Source of the DNA: Ruminiclostridium cellobioparum subsp. termitidis CT1112
GTDB taxonomy: Bacteria; Bacillota; Clostridia; Acetivibrionales; DSM-1351
Length of the DNA stretch: 64,000 nt
Direction: 5' to 3'
NCBI RefSeq assembly: GCF_000350485.1
Contig: NZ_AORV01000044.1
Coordinates: forward strand, 28,334 to 92,333
Part shown: in pieces, positions 18,004-27,103 of the stretch
Layout: each line of letters starts with the position of its first letter
Numbering within the stretch: position 1 is the stretch's first letter
Program-made: the position numbers and the translations under genes
Notes under the pieces: generated by a model
Database searches by the model: none
What the model was told of the DNA's origin: nothing
The model's input: the letters and a program-made list of their open reading frames with translations, nothing else

Positions 18004-19116
18004 TCACCTGTATAAATTTACAATGCTATGCATTTTATCCCATTTATTTTCCATATCCTCAACCATCTTGAACTGTGTCCTGCATCTGTCCAGATTGTGC
18101 TCTTCCCTGTGTATCTTAAAATAAACATCCCCGCTGAGGTAGTCGGTCAAGAACCGTATCCCGCACTCAAGGGTCATCAGTTTAGCACTCAAGGGCAAAA
18201 GCTCAACCTCGGTATCTGTCAGCACTTCCCGGGTTGCATCCAGATAACCGTTGGTGTATTTCTCAAAAAGTCTCAGGTCCATACATACTTTTGACAGATC
18301 CCGTTCATCCTCGTCGGCCGGATTTGTTCCCGAGCGTATGGCATCCCCAAAATCGTAGAGGGCAGAACCGGGCATTACGGTATCCAGATCCACCACGCAG
18401 ATACCCTCTCCCGTCTCATCATCAATCATTACGTTATTGAATTTTGTGTCATTGTGGGTAACTCTTACCGGAAGCTTGCCGTTTTGAAGCAATTCAACTA
18501 TTTTACCGGTTTCTTCTGCCCTTTTGTTCGCAAACTCGATTTCGGTCTTTACTTTTACTGCTCTGCCGAAGGCATCTGCCTTTACAGCCTCTGAAAAAGC
18601 CTGGAACCTTTTCCTTGTATTATGGAAATCCGGTATTACTTCATACAGGGAATCGGCTTTAAAGTCCTCCAGCAGATTCTGAAACCTGCCGAAAGCATTG
18701 CCTGCATTGTACAGGTGCTCCTCATTTTCAACTATCTGATAAGTTCTCGCACCTTCGATAAATTCATATGCCCGCCAGTACTTGTTATCTCCTGTCCTTA
18801 AAAAGCTTTTCCCGGTGACTGTATATACCAGATTGAGCGTTTGTCTCCGGTAATCGCTCCCCCTTGATATGAGCTTCTGTTTGAGATGGTTGGTAACCTT
18901 CTCAATATTGCTCATGAGCTGTTCAGGATTTTTAAATATATTAGTGTTGATTCTCTGCAGTATATACCTGTGCTGCGTACCGTCATTTTTCCTGAAGCTT
19001 GCCGCATAGGTATCATTGATGTGGCCGAAGCCATAGGGAATGGCATCTATGAATTCACCGTCAAACCGGAAACCGGCAACTATTCCTTTGAAATCAATTT
19101 CTGCTTTATCAGGCAT
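18004..19116 (-). CDS. APH-fold sugar kinase, NahK-like
   Basis: The 370-residue protein has the aminoglycoside-phosphotransferase fold. VTHNDTKFNNVMID carries the catalytic Asp and Asn, and VVDLDTVMPGSALYDFGDAIR is the metal-binding segment. The nearest known function is N-acetylhexosamine 1-kinase. The overlap of eight bases with a nucleotidyltransferase gene, and galE just upstream, support anomeric sugar phosphorylation followed by activation to a UDP-sugar. This is inference: galactose, GlcNAc or GalNAc are possible substrates. Confidence 0.8.
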   Translation of the reverse strand: MPDKAEIDFKGIVAGFRFDGEFIDAIPYGFGHINDTYAASFRKNDGTQHRYILQRINTNIFKNPEQLMSNIEKVTNHLKQKLISRGSDYRRQTLNLVYTVTGKSFLRTGDNKYWRAYEFIEGARTYQIVENEEHLYNAGNAFGRFQNLLEDFKADSLYEVIPDFHNTRKRFQAFSEAVKADAFGRAVKVKTEIEFANKRAEETGKIVELLQNGKLPVRVTHNDTKFNNVMIDDETGEGICVVDLDTVMPGSALYDFGDAIRSGTNPADEDERDLSKVCMDLRLFEKYTNGYLDATREVLTDTEVELLPLSAKLMTLECGIRFLTDYLSGDVYFKIHREEHNLDRCRTQFKMVEDMENKWDKMHSIVNLYR

Positions 19117-20044
19117 TTTTTAAATCCTCCCAGAGATTTTTCGGATATTTGTGGGAGAAAACCATATCTCCTATGGATTTCTTAACAACAGGCTTATCTT
19201 CCTGATAGGTCACCCCGTACCACTTGTCAGGGGTAGAAAGTACTTTGACATCAGCTTTTCCCGATTTAATGAGACTGTCTACAACAGTCGGGAGGAAAAA
19301 CTCCGCTTTTAAAATATTCTCCCTGCTGTTTTTCAGGAATATGGGGAACTGTTCTTCAAGCTCATTGAAAAAGCTGGGATTGAATCCCCAGGTATTCATT
19401 GAAACAACACTTCCCTCAGGTATCAATATCCAATTCCGGTCATCCTCGGTATATTTGGTCTCACTTCCGAATTTCATGATTTTGGTTCTTTCATGGATAT
19501 CTACAAGATTTCCGGAGGCATCCGCATTGCAAACCCCTCTTGCCACATGTCCGTGCTCGGTCAATGTGTTCTCAAGTATGAAACCTACCATGCAGTATTT
19601 ATATTTGTCTTCCCGGTCATCATTATTTGACAGAAAATCGTTTAGAAGCCTGTAAGTGTCGGCTCCGTAAAAATCATCTGCATTTATTACGGCAAACGGT
19701 GTTTTAACCGCCGATTTTGCACTCAGGACCGCATGTCCCGTCCCCCATGGTTTTACTCTGCCTTCCGGTACTGCAAATCCCGAGGGAACATTGTCAATAT
19801 TCTGATAGACATATTCAACGTCAATGAGTCCTTCAATTTTTTTACCGATAACTTCACGGAAGGTTTCTTCGATTTCCTCTTTTATTATGAATACTACTTT
19901 GCTGAAACCGGCCTTTATTGCGTCATATATTGAATATTCCATTATGATTTCACCGTTGGGCCCCACCGGATCGATCTGCTTCAATCCGCCATACCTGCTC
20001 CCCATACCGGCAGCCATTATTACTAAAGTTGTTTTATTGTTCAT
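19109..20044 (-). CDS. Sugar-1-phosphate nucleotidyltransferase
   Basis: The 311-residue enzyme begins MNNKTTLVIMAAGMGSRYG, the nucleotide-binding GxGxR signature of the family, with KQIDPVGPNGE next. A metal/nucleotide Asp is in VINADDFYGAD. It should join a sugar-1-phosphate to a nucleoside triphosphate with release of pyrophosphate. Placed between galE and the NahK-like kinase, it probably makes a UDP-hexose or UDP-HexNAc from the kinase product. It is not a close match to GalU or GlmU as far as I can see. Confidence 0.8.
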   Translation of the reverse strand: MNNKTTLVIMAAGMGSRYGGLKQIDPVGPNGEIIMEYSIYDAIKAGFSKVVFIIKEEIEETFREVIGKKIEGLIDVEYVYQNIDNVPSGFAVPEGRVKPWGTGHAVLSAKSAVKTPFAVINADDFYGADTYRLLNDFLSNNDDREDKYKYCMVGFILENTLTEHGHVARGVCNADASGNLVDIHERTKIMKFGSETKYTEDDRNWILIPEGSVVSMNTWGFNPSFFNELEEQFPIFLKNSRENILKAEFFLPTVVDSLIKSGKADVKVLSTPDKWYGVTYQEDKPVVKKSIGDMVFSHKYPKNLWEDLKNA

Positions 20045-20119
20045 CTGCTATTCCTCCTTTGACCTGTGCGGTTGCTTTGGGTAAATAAATATGTTCCTGC
20101 AGAAATTCGGTATAACTGT

Positions 20120-21133
20120 TTATTTGTATCCTTCCGGATTTTGCGACTGCCATCTCCAGGAATCTGCACACATCTCATCAATCCCCTTTTCAGCAACCCA
20201 GTTCAATTCAATTCTTGCCCTGTCGGTGCAAGCATAACAGGCTGCTATATCACCGGGCCTTCTTTCAACTATTTTATAGGGGATATCCTTTCCGCAGGCT
20301 TTCGAAAACGCCCGGATCATCTGAAGTACACTATACCCGGTTCCGGTGCCCAGGTTGTATGGCCTGATCCCTATATGATCCTTCGCAAGCTTTTCAATTG
20401 CCTTTACATGACCTTTTGCAAGATCCACTACATGTATATAGTCCCTGACTCCGGTACCGTCCGCAGTATCATAGTCATTCCCGAACACCTGCACTTCCTT
20501 GTGCTTTCCAACTGCAACCTGTGTTATATACGGAATCAGATTGTTCGGTATTCCGTTGGGATCCTCACCGATTGTACCGCTTATATGGGCACCTATCGGA
20601 TTAAAATATCTCAAAAGGGCAATATTCCAGGTATTATCGGCAAAATGGAGATCTTTCAATATGTCTTCGATCATAAGTTTAGTTTTACCATAGGGATTGG
20701 TTGCCGACAGTGAGAACTCCTCGGATATGGGCACACTGACCGGATCACCGTAAACGGTAGCCGACGAACTGAACACCAGATTTTTCACTCCGTATTTCTG
20801 CATCAACTCACATAAAACAAAGGTTCCGGTCAAATTGTTGTGATAATATTTCAAAGGTATCGAAACCGATTCCCCAACCGCCTTTAGGCCGGCAAAATGG
20901 ATAACGCAATCAATGTTTTCATCAATAAATACTTTTTCAAGGGATTCCCTGTCCAGCAAATCCAGTTTATAAAACTTAACGTTCTTACCGGTTATTTTTT
21001 TTACCCTTTCAACTGCTGTTTCCTTGCTGTTGCATAAATTGTCTGCGATAATGACCTCGTAACCGGCCATAAGCAGTTCGACACATGTATGAGTGCCTAT
21101 ATACCCGGCTCCGCCGGTAACTAATACTCCCAT
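20120..21133 (-). CDS. galE: UDP-glucose 4-epimerase
   Basis: The 337-residue short-chain dehydrogenase has [17 protein letters not shown] for NAD binding, the catalytic YGKTK motif with Tyr and Lys, [11 protein letters not shown], and [12 protein letters not shown]. It interconverts UDP-glucose and UDP-galactose (possibly also the HexNAc forms). It is first in an operon with a nucleotidyltransferase and a NahK-like kinase. Its leader is one of the repeated structured modules, so translation may be controlled with ku and mcsA. Confidence 0.95.
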   Translation of the reverse strand: MGVLVTGGAGYIGTHTCVELLMAGYEVIIADNLCNSKETAVERVKKITGKNVKFYKLDLLDRESLEKVFIDENIDCVIHFAGLKAVGESVSIPLKYYHNNLTGTFVLCELMQKYGVKNLVFSSSATVYGDPVSVPISEEFSLSATNPYGKTKLMIEDILKDLHFADNTWNIALLRYFNPIGAHISGTIGEDPNGIPNNLIPYITQVAVGKHKEVQVFGNDYDTADGTGVRDYIHVVDLAKGHVKAIEKLAKDHIGIRPYNLGTGTGYSVLQMIRAFSKACGKDIPYKIVERRPGDIAACYACTDRARIELNWVAEKGIDEMCADSWRWQSQNPEGYK

Positions 21134-21135
21134 AT

Positions 21136-21186
21136 TTAACCTCCATGAGCCATTCTATGGCTTTGAGCCGCCATAGCGGCCACAAA
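21136..21186 (-). promoter_or_regulatory. Leader module, copy 3, upstream of galE
   Basis: In the minus direction it reads TTTGTGGCCGC-TAT-GGCGGCT, then AAAGCCAT-AGA-ATGGCT, then GGAGGTTAA and the galE ATG. There is no TTAACCTCC anti-site upstream in this copy. The hairpin stems are kept while the loops differ from other copies. Confidence 0.75.
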
Positions 21187-21291
21187 AATAATAATGAAAT
21201 TGTTTACTGTATTTATAGTGTATAATTAATTGAGCAAAATGTATTTATAATTTTTAATCATTTTCTTATAATAAATCATATAAATACCAAC

Positions 21292-21433
21292 TAGTAGTCT
21301 GTAACATCTAAAACCTATATTGTCCGGCGAGGAAAATTTTTTCGGAACAAGGCGGCGGATGGCGGAATAACCGCTTTATTCCAACTGACGACAACCGTCG
21401 GCAATATATGAATTTAGATGTTACAGACTGCTA
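21292..21433. mobile_element. 142-bp element with terminal inverted repeats (MITE-like)
   Basis: The ends share TAG(T/C)AGTCTG followed by TAACATCTAAA in inverted orientation: 21 bp with one mismatch, ending in TA on both sides as for TA-targeting IS630/Tc1-type elements. The interior is GC-richer and holds a second inverted pair (TATATTG/CAATATA) and a GGAATAA-CCGC-TTTATTCC hairpin. No ORF is inside. It lies between divergent galE and araC-type genes. Confidence 0.65.
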
Positions 21434-21509
21434 AATTGCACAGTAAATATTTTATACAATATGGTTGAATAAAACAACCTCACGGTAATAAATCAGACAG
21501 GGGCCTATT

Positions 21510-22703
21510 ATGAATCAAATAGAAAATATAAATTACACCAGCATATTAAAATATGGGACCATCGTTTATGACGGTTTTGACAGCGCAATAAATGATATTG
21601 ACAATTGCGGCTGCCGGCCTGGCTGCTCCGTTCACCAGGTTACCGTTAATATCAAGGACATATACAGCCTTTGCCGGCATGAAGGCAAAGTCGCAATGGA
21701 TATTGTAAGCGGACTGGCTCTCCTGTACCTGACAGTTTCACCTGAAGAAAAAGGCTGCTTCTATTTGCTGGATAAACCCATTGTATTGAATCCGGGAGTT
21801 TATTACAATATAATTTCACTCTACGGAAGCTGCTGCTGTATACTGGCCTGCTCCGGCCAGGGAGAAAAAGTCCAGGTGCCAGCTCCCATAGAAGGTCCCC
21901 TGGGAATGTCCTCCAAAATAAATATATCCAAAATACATACCCTCTTTTATCAGGAGAAGGAGAAAGGCTTTAATTTCAAGGGTGAAGCCCATGATTTTCT
22001 GGAACTCACATATATAGACAAGGGTAGGATGTATACTTCCATCGACGGCAGCACCATACAGGTGGGGCAGGGTGAAGTGGTGTTCTACGGCCGGGATCAG
22101 TTTCATTCCCAATGGTCCGATAATGATCAGACCGTATCCTTTATCACTCTCACATTTGATATGGACCTGTCGGCTCCGGTCCTATTCAATAAAAGCCATG
22201 CTGTCGACAATGATATGAAGGCCCTGCTCCAGAAAATCATATTTGAAAGGGAGAATAACTCTTTATATTCCGAAGACTTGATATTGTGCTACCTTAAGGA
22301 ATTTATCATCAAGCTGGTAAGAAATCTCCTTTTGGAAAAAGTAATTACACAGCAGGACAGTGATATACGGAGCAGGATTGATAATACCATCATTGACAAA
22401 TGTCTGGATTATATAGATAAACATATTGAAACAAGGGTTTCTGTTCCCGATATAGCTAGAAGTATTCCTATAAGCCCGTCCTATCTTTCACTGATCTTTA
22501 AGAAAAAAATGGGCATTACGGTTATTGACTATATAAATAACCTCCGGCTGGAAAAGAGCAAGGACCTAATAAATACAAGCAGCCTCAATTTCTCGCAGAT
22601 ATCCGAAAAACTGGGCTACTCGTCAATTCACTACTTTTCCAGGCAATTCAAGCTGAAGTACGGCATAAGTCCGTCGGAATATGCCAGGTCCATCAAGAGA
22701 TAA
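21510..22703 (+). CDS. AraC-family transcriptional regulator
   Basis: The 397-residue protein has an N-terminal domain of unknown type, a central cupin-like sensor (DFLELTYIDKGRMYTSIDG, VGQGEVVFYGRDQFHSQWS) and a C-terminal double helix-turn-helix. The latter shows IARSIPISPSYLSLIFKKKMG and FSQISEKLGYSSIHYFSRQFK, which bind two half-sites. Such proteins usually activate sugar genes. Galactose genes lie upstream on the opposite strand, but a repeat separates them. The target is not identified. Confidence 0.92.
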   Translation: MNQIENINYTSILKYGTIVYDGFDSAINDIDNCGCRPGCSVHQVTVNIKDIYSLCRHEGKVAMDIVSGLALLYLTVSPEEKGCFYLLDKPIVLNPGVYYNIISLYGSCCCILACSGQGEKVQVPAPIEGPLGMSSKINISKIHTLFYQEKEKGFNFKGEAHDFLELTYIDKGRMYTSIDGSTIQVGQGEVVFYGRDQFHSQWSDNDQTVSFITLTFDMDLSAPVLFNKSHAVDNDMKALLQKIIFERENNSLYSEDLILCYLKEFIIKLVRNLLLEKVITQQDSDIRSRIDNTIIDKCLDYIDKHIETRVSVPDIARSIPISPSYLSLIFKKKMGITVIDYINNLRLEKSKDLINTSSLNFSQISEKLGYSSIHYFSRQFKLKYGISPSEYARSIKR

Positions 22704-23606
22704 CTATTTTTTCAGCTGCTTGAGTATTTCGTCAAGCTGGTTTTTATTGTCACACCGCAGCATGGGTTCGAACAGGTCTCCTTTCTGTTCCACCCGCGCC
22801 GCAATATTCTTCAGCGTAAACATTTCAGGCCGTATTCTTCCCAGTTCACTCCATTCAATCGGTGTCGACACCGCAGCGCTTTTCACCGCTCTGGCCGAAT
22901 ATGCCGTGATCATACTCTTCCCATGCCACATCTGTTGCCAGTCAAAGTATAACTTTCCTTCCCTGTTTTTCTTCATTCTCTCAATTGTGACCTTGCTGCT
23001 GAGTTTGTGGGTAAAATACTCAGCAAAGAACTCATTGAGCATTCTGGCAGTATCATAATCATACCTTGCCCCTGTAGGGATGAATATCTGAAGGCCGGTT
23101 GCGCCGGAAGTTTTTATAAAGGCTTTTATACCAAGGGCCAGCAGGGTTTCATGTATACTTCCCGCTATCTCGGTTACGTCGTTAAAGGTGTTGCCCTCAT
23201 CCGGGTCCAGGTCAAAAACCAGGCTTGACGGGTGGTCCGGCTTTTCATGTACATTAAAGCTGGTATGCAGCTCCAATGCAGCCTGAGTGCATAGCCATAC
23301 CAGGGTTGCGGCAGAATTCAATGCGATATAGTTCTTATCGTTGAATTTGACGGTTTTAACCCACTCAGGCGTATTTACAGGCTTCTCCTTCTGAAAAAAG
23401 CTTTTGTCACCAATCCCGTGGGGATACCGTATGGAGGTCAGCATCCGGTTTTTGGCATGCCTTACTACGTATGGCGCCAGCTTTGTCATAGTCTCAATAA
23501 ATTCCAGCTTTGTAACATTGGCCTCGGGCCAATACAGCTTGTCCGGACTTTTAACATTTATTATTTTGCCTTCAATTTCCACCTTAATATCTGTAATTGT
23601 CTCCAT
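22704..23606 (-). CDS. ligD: NHEJ polymerase/primase domain protein (LigD-Pol type)
   Basis: The 300-residue stand-alone archaeo-eukaryotic primase-like polymerase carries the catalytic LVFDLDPDEG Asp pair. It also has FQKEKPVNTPEWVK and TSGATGLQIFIP, the LigD polymerase motifs. It fills gaps at DNA ends with a preference for ribonucleotides in known homologues. Its ATG overlaps the stop of the ligase gene, and Ku is encoded upstream. In Mycobacterium these activities sit in one polypeptide; here they are split. No nuclease (phosphoesterase) module is present. Confidence 0.93.
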   Translation of the reverse strand: METITDIKVEIEGKIINVKSPDKLYWPEANVTKLEFIETMTKLAPYVVRHAKNRMLTSIRYPHGIGDKSFFQKEKPVNTPEWVKTVKFNDKNYIALNSAATLVWLCTQAALELHTSFNVHEKPDHPSSLVFDLDPDEGNTFNDVTEIAGSIHETLLALGIKAFIKTSGATGLQIFIPTGARYDYDTARMLNEFFAEYFTHKLSSKVTIERMKKNREGKLYFDWQQMWHGKSMITAYSARAVKSAAVSTPIEWSELGRIRPEMFTLKNIAARVEQKGDLFEPMLRCDNKNQLDEILKQLKK

Positions 23607-24580
23607 CAGTCAGTCAACACCTTTCCATCAGCCTCGTCCAGAGGCAAATTAGTGAATCCCAGTATCTTGGGATGCCTGAAATGCCCGTCATTTGACAGTT
23701 CCAGAAAACCTACCCAGCAGGTTATTGCCGGTACAGTCCAGGTCAGTTCGGTTCCGGTCATATCAATATCTGTAATTCCATCTGGTTCAAAAGGACACTC
23801 CCTCTGTACCAGTTCATCCCTATACTGCCTGAGCAGCTGCAAATCCTGACCTTTCAAGCCCAGTGAAGCCTTTCCCATGTAGAAAAGTTTTGTGCCTGCC
23901 CCGGCCCTTATGCCCATCAGGAGCGAATTGGGAAGCTTATCCTTCCACTGAATCCCCCCTATGACACACAGCATTTTCTTTGTGAACTTTGTCTTAAACC
24001 ATTCTTCATGCTTTTTTCCCGGCAGATAATAACTGTTTAGTTTTTTTGAAACTATACCCTCCATGTTTTCAAGTTTCATATTTCCATAGAGTTCATTTCC
24101 ATTTTCAAAGACCCGGGATAAAAACACGGTATTGCTGTTCTGTATGACAGGAGCCGCCGCCTCTTCCAGGATATCCTTTCTTTCCTGCAAGGCTGTCCTG
24201 GTAAGCTGCCGGCCATTGTACATCAATATATCGAAAAGCATATATTTTACAGGATAATTCCTTAAGTAATACTCAAGATTGCGTTTATTTTTTACAGTTT
24301 CTCTGACAAGAATGTTATGAAAGCTGGGGTACCCCCGGTTATCCTGAACAACAATTTCTCCGTCCAGCACCATGTCTTTTTCTCCAAGAGAGGTTTCAAG
24401 TATATTGAGTTCAGGATAGAAATCGGTTCTTTCATTTCCTTTCTTTGTATAAACCTTCATACTTCCTGATTGAAGGTAGATCATTCCACGTATGCCATCC
24501 CATTTGATTTCGTGAATATATCCAGGTCCCTGTTTGACTCCGGGAATGCTGACAGGTTCCATGGGGGGTATCCAATTCAC
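23606..24580 (-). CDS. ligD: ATP-dependent DNA ligase of NHEJ (LigD ligase domain)
   Basis: The 324-residue enzyme has the adenylation motif IHEIKWDGIRG with nucleophile Lys at residue 26, DGEIVVQD, and the later motif EGIVSKKLNS followed by an OB fold. It seals double-strand breaks held by Ku. It overlaps ku by four bases (ATGA) and the polymerase gene by one, a tightly coupled operon. The domain is the size of the ligase part of LigD, so it is a split-LigD arrangement. Confidence 0.93.
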   Translation of the reverse strand: MNWIPPMEPVSIPGVKQGPGYIHEIKWDGIRGMIYLQSGSMKVYTKKGNERTDFYPELNILETSLGEKDMVLDGEIVVQDNRGYPSFHNILVRETVKNKRNLEYYLRNYPVKYMLFDILMYNGRQLTRTALQERKDILEEAAAPVIQNSNTVFLSRVFENGNELYGNMKLENMEGIVSKKLNSYYLPGKKHEEWFKTKFTKKMLCVIGGIQWKDKLPNSLLMGIRAGAGTKLFYMGKASLGLKGQDLQLLRQYRDELVQRECPFEPDGITDIDMTGTELTWTVPAITCWVGFLELSNDGHFRHPKILGFTNLPLDEADGKVLTD

Positions 24581-25536
24581 GACTTGACAGTTTCCTTTGT
24601 TTTTCTTGTCTTTTTCTTAGTTTTCTCTTCTCCGGTATCCCCTGATCCCTTTTGTACCCCGGGCAGATCTGTATTTTCTTTTTCCTGATCCATAACCTCT
24701 GCTTTTTTTCTGCCCCTGGCAGCAGTTTTTTTACCGGTCCCGTCAACAGCTTCGGTATTGTCCTTATTGTCCTTTGACATCTGTATGCTCTGTTTCAAGG
24801 CCTCCATCAGGCTGACAATGTTTTCCTTATCCGTTTCCTTCTTAACAACGAAGTCCTTGCCTTCAACCTTTGCATTGATTTTTTCCAGAAGTCTTTCCCG
24901 GTAATTGTCATGGTACTTATCCGGGTCAAATGCCGTGGTCAGATTGTCAATCAGCTGGGCAGCCATATCCAGTTCCGCCTCGGTTGTCTGGAGATTTTCA
25001 GGCACTCCCGGCACCTGTTTTGAATCCCTTACCTCATCGGGGTAAAATATGGTTTCCAGAACCAGAACATTGTTGTATACCCTGATTACCGCAAGGGATT
25101 CACGGTCTCTGATGGTTATTTTTGCAACCGCGATCCTCTTTTTACCGTTGAGTGCCTCCCTTAAAAGAGTATAGGCCTTTCCTCCGGTTTCTTGGGGACC
25201 TAAAAAGTAAGTCTTGTCAAAATATATGGGATCGATCTCTTCAAGTTTAACGAAATCCAGTATTTCTACGCTTTTTTCACTCTTTACCTCTATGGATTCA
25301 AAATCCTCCTCGGTCAGAATGACAAATTTGCCCGGCTCGTATTCGTAGCCCCTGACTATATCTTCGGGCTGGACATCCTTGTTGCATGCCGGGCAGGTTT
25401 TTTTGTACTTCACCGGTGTATGACATTCCTTATGGATGTATTTGAACCTTATATCCTTGTCCTCGGTGGCCGTAAACATTTTAACAGGTATATTTACCAG
25501 ACCGAAGCTTATCGAACCCTTCCAAACTGTGTGCAT
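24577..25536 (-). CDS. ku: Ku homodimer DNA-end-binding protein
   Basis: The 319-residue protein begins MHTVWKGSISFGLVNIPVK, the standard bacterial Ku start. It has a CPACNKDV segment and ILDFVKLEEIDPIYFDKTYFLGP in the ring. The last about 60 residues are a Lys/Arg-rich tail like those that contact DNA and ligase. ATG 25536 follows GGGAGG at a good distance. Ku recruits the ligase and polymerase encoded downstream for end joining, perhaps in spores. The leader is a repeated structured module. Confidence 0.97.
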   Translation of the reverse strand: MHTVWKGSISFGLVNIPVKMFTATEDKDIRFKYIHKECHTPVKYKKTCPACNKDVQPEDIVRGYEYEPGKFVILTEEDFESIEVKSEKSVEILDFVKLEEIDPIYFDKTYFLGPQETGGKAYTLLREALNGKKRIAVAKITIRDRESLAVIRVYNNVLVLETIFYPDEVRDSKQVPGVPENLQTTEAELDMAAQLIDNLTTAFDPDKYHDNYRERLLEKINAKVEGKDFVVKKETDKENIVSLMEALKQSIQMSKDNKDNTEAVDGTGKKTAARGRKKAEVMDQEKENTDLPGVQKGSGDTGEEKTKKKTRKTKETVKS

Positions 25537-25537
25537 A

Positions 25538-25586
25538 TTAACCTCCCAAGCCATATTATGGCTTTGAGCCGCATAGCGGCCACAAA
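25538..25586 (-). promoter_or_regulatory. Leader module, copy 4, upstream of ku
   Basis: In the minus direction it reads TTTGTGGCCGC-TAT-GCGGCT, then AAAGCCAT-AAT-ATGGCTT, then GGGAGGTTAA and the ku ATG. The two hairpins are perfect. The ribosome site directly abuts the second stem, so folding could limit access to it. Confidence 0.75.
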
Positions 25587-25718
25587 CTGAACTTCATTGT
25601 TGTTATCAGTATTTTTCGTATAAAAAATTTTATTATGCGCGTTAATATTTTACTGACGGCCGCTGCATATGTTATAATTTAGTCAAATATAAATTAAATT
25701 CATGAGGAGTTATATGAA

Positions 25719-25934
25719 ATGCCTTTTTATGATCTGAAATGTCCCAAATGTGGTAGTGAATTCAATGTTATGGCTAAAATGAGTGAGCGTGAGAATAATC
25801 AGATAAATTGTCCCGACTGCGGTAACAATCAATTGGAAACTGTTTTTAAGAGTGTAAATATAATACAGTCCAGAAAATCGGACAGTTCCGACTGCCCCAA
25901 CAGACATGTGTGCGGAGGCTGCTGCAGCCATTAA
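25719..25934 (+). CDS. FmdB-family zinc-ribbon regulatory protein
   Basis: The 71-residue protein starts MPFYDLKCPKCGSEF and has a second CPDCG pair, the four-cysteine zinc ribbon of FmdB-type small proteins. A Cys/His-rich tail follows (CPNRHVCGGCCSH) that could bind another metal. Members are often called putative regulators, but the function is not proved. The start has GAGG upstream. It is monocistronic and faces the GerMN gene end to end. Confidence 0.8.
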   Translation: MPFYDLKCPKCGSEFNVMAKMSERENNQINCPDCGNNQLETVFKSVNIIQSRKSDSSDCPNRHVCGGCCSH

Positions 25935-25953
25935 TATATACACAAAAAAACAA

Positions 25954-26006
25954 GGTATCTTATTATAGCAGATAACTGCCGGATAATTAAATCCTAATAA
26001 GATACC
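25954..26006 (-). terminator. Branched (three-way junction) terminator of the GerMN gene
   Basis: GGTATCTTATTA (25954-25965) and TAATAAGATACC (25995-26006) form a 12-bp stem. Inside it are two small hairpins, GCAG-ATAA-CTGC and GGAT-AATTAA-ATCC. On the minus strand TTGTTTTTTT follows the stem. The location after the GerMN stop fits a terminator, but the branched shape is unusual. Confidence 0.6.
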
Positions 26007-26032
26007 CTGGTATATCTGATAAGGGTGTGTAT

Positions 26033-26920
26033 TTATTCAAGCAATTCAGAATCTATTTCTATATCGGAATTGGTCTTCTGATCCTTTTCAGGGTTTTGTT
26101 TAGTCGGATTTTCTTTCGTTGGATTTTCTTTTACAGGGTTTTCCTTTGTGGGATTATCCTTTATATTGCTGTTATCCGGATTATTCTTATTAGTATTACT
26201 CTTATCCATATTGCTTTTCTCTGTATTACTTTTATTTTCCGTATTGTTCTTATTTATATCGGATTGATTTAAGTTGCCCTTTGATGCACTATCCTCGTCA
26301 AGCTTAATTACATCCTGTTCTTCCGGTTGGGAAGTGATCAGATAAGCCGATCTTGGAAAGGCCACATCCAACTGGTAGCTGCCTTTGAATTCCTTATTGA
26401 CCTTTCCGTCAATTTTAAACTGGACTGATTTTACATCCTTTAGTTCTGTAAGAGTATTTACAATGGAATACAATGTAAGCTGCTCATTCTTCTTTCCGCC
26501 CTTGTGCTTATCTATAAAATCCTTTGACAGATCCACAGTAGCAATGCCTTCTTTTATTGATACATTTGAATGGACTTTGGTCTCCTGGGGAATTGTGGCC
26601 TGAAGCAGGCTTCCTTTTGCAGGTCCGCTGATGAGCTCTTTAACAAGAACCGTTGCCAGGTTGTCATTTCCTTTTGCCACTTCGGCATTATCTATATATC
26701 TGGTTTCAGGTGCAAGTTTACCTTGTTCATTTATAAAATACAGTTTACAGGGAGTTTTATCCTTTAATTCACCGGCTTGATTTTCACCCAGCGAAACACT
26801 ACTTGCAGGAGTTAATTCATCAATACCCGAGCTTTCATCGGTAGAGCCGCATCCGGCAAACAAAGTCATGGTGATTACACACACTAAGATTAAACTAAAT
26901 ATTTTTCGCATCTTTGACAC
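26033..26920 (-). CDS. GerMN-domain lipoprotein
   Basis: The 295-residue protein has a lipoprotein signal (LVCVITMTLFAGC). The GerMN domain shows YFINEQGKLAPETRYI and VLVKELISGPAKGSLLQATIPQ, as in GerM-type sporulation/germination proteins and the LpqB N-terminus. The last about 80 residues are low-complexity Asn/Lys/Glu repeats (KENPTKENP units), likely a flexible spacer. The domain is thought to act at the membrane or cell wall during sporulation. It is monocistronic. Confidence 0.88.
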   Translation of the reverse strand: MSKMRKIFSLILVCVITMTLFAGCGSTDESSGIDELTPASSVSLGENQAGELKDKTPCKLYFINEQGKLAPETRYIDNAEVAKGNDNLATVLVKELISGPAKGSLLQATIPQETKVHSNVSIKEGIATVDLSKDFIDKHKGGKKNEQLTLYSIVNTLTELKDVKSVQFKIDGKVNKEFKGSYQLDVAFPRSAYLITSQPEEQDVIKLDEDSASKGNLNQSDINKNNTENKSNTEKSNMDKSNTNKNNPDNSNIKDNPTKENPVKENPTKENPTKQNPEKDQKTNSDIEIDSELLE

Positions 26921-27054
26921 CTCACATAAAAATGTTAAAGCAAATAATATGAATATTCATCCTTACACAACTATTTCTATGCCCAAGCTTTATCAAGTAT
27001 TCTACCTTGTCAGATTTTTTTATAACTTTTAATAAAAATATCAAAGTATATGAG

Positions 27055-27086
27055 AAAGGGACTGTCCCAAAATCAGACAGCCCCTT
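27055..27086 (-). terminator. Terminator of the thioredoxin-reductase-like gene
   Basis: On the minus strand AAGGGGCTGTC pairs with GACAGTCCCTTT across a 9-base loop, just after the stop at 27104. One mismatch and a short T tract are present. Confidence 0.65.
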
Positions 27087-27103
27087 CCTTAATTTGTATA
27101 TAT

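Noticed and set aside
26033..26290. Repetitive tract that could suggest a CRISPR or tandem DNA array
   Set aside because: The repeats are codons of the KENPTKENP and NKSNTEK-type tail of the GerMN lipoprotein, not spaced direct repeats.
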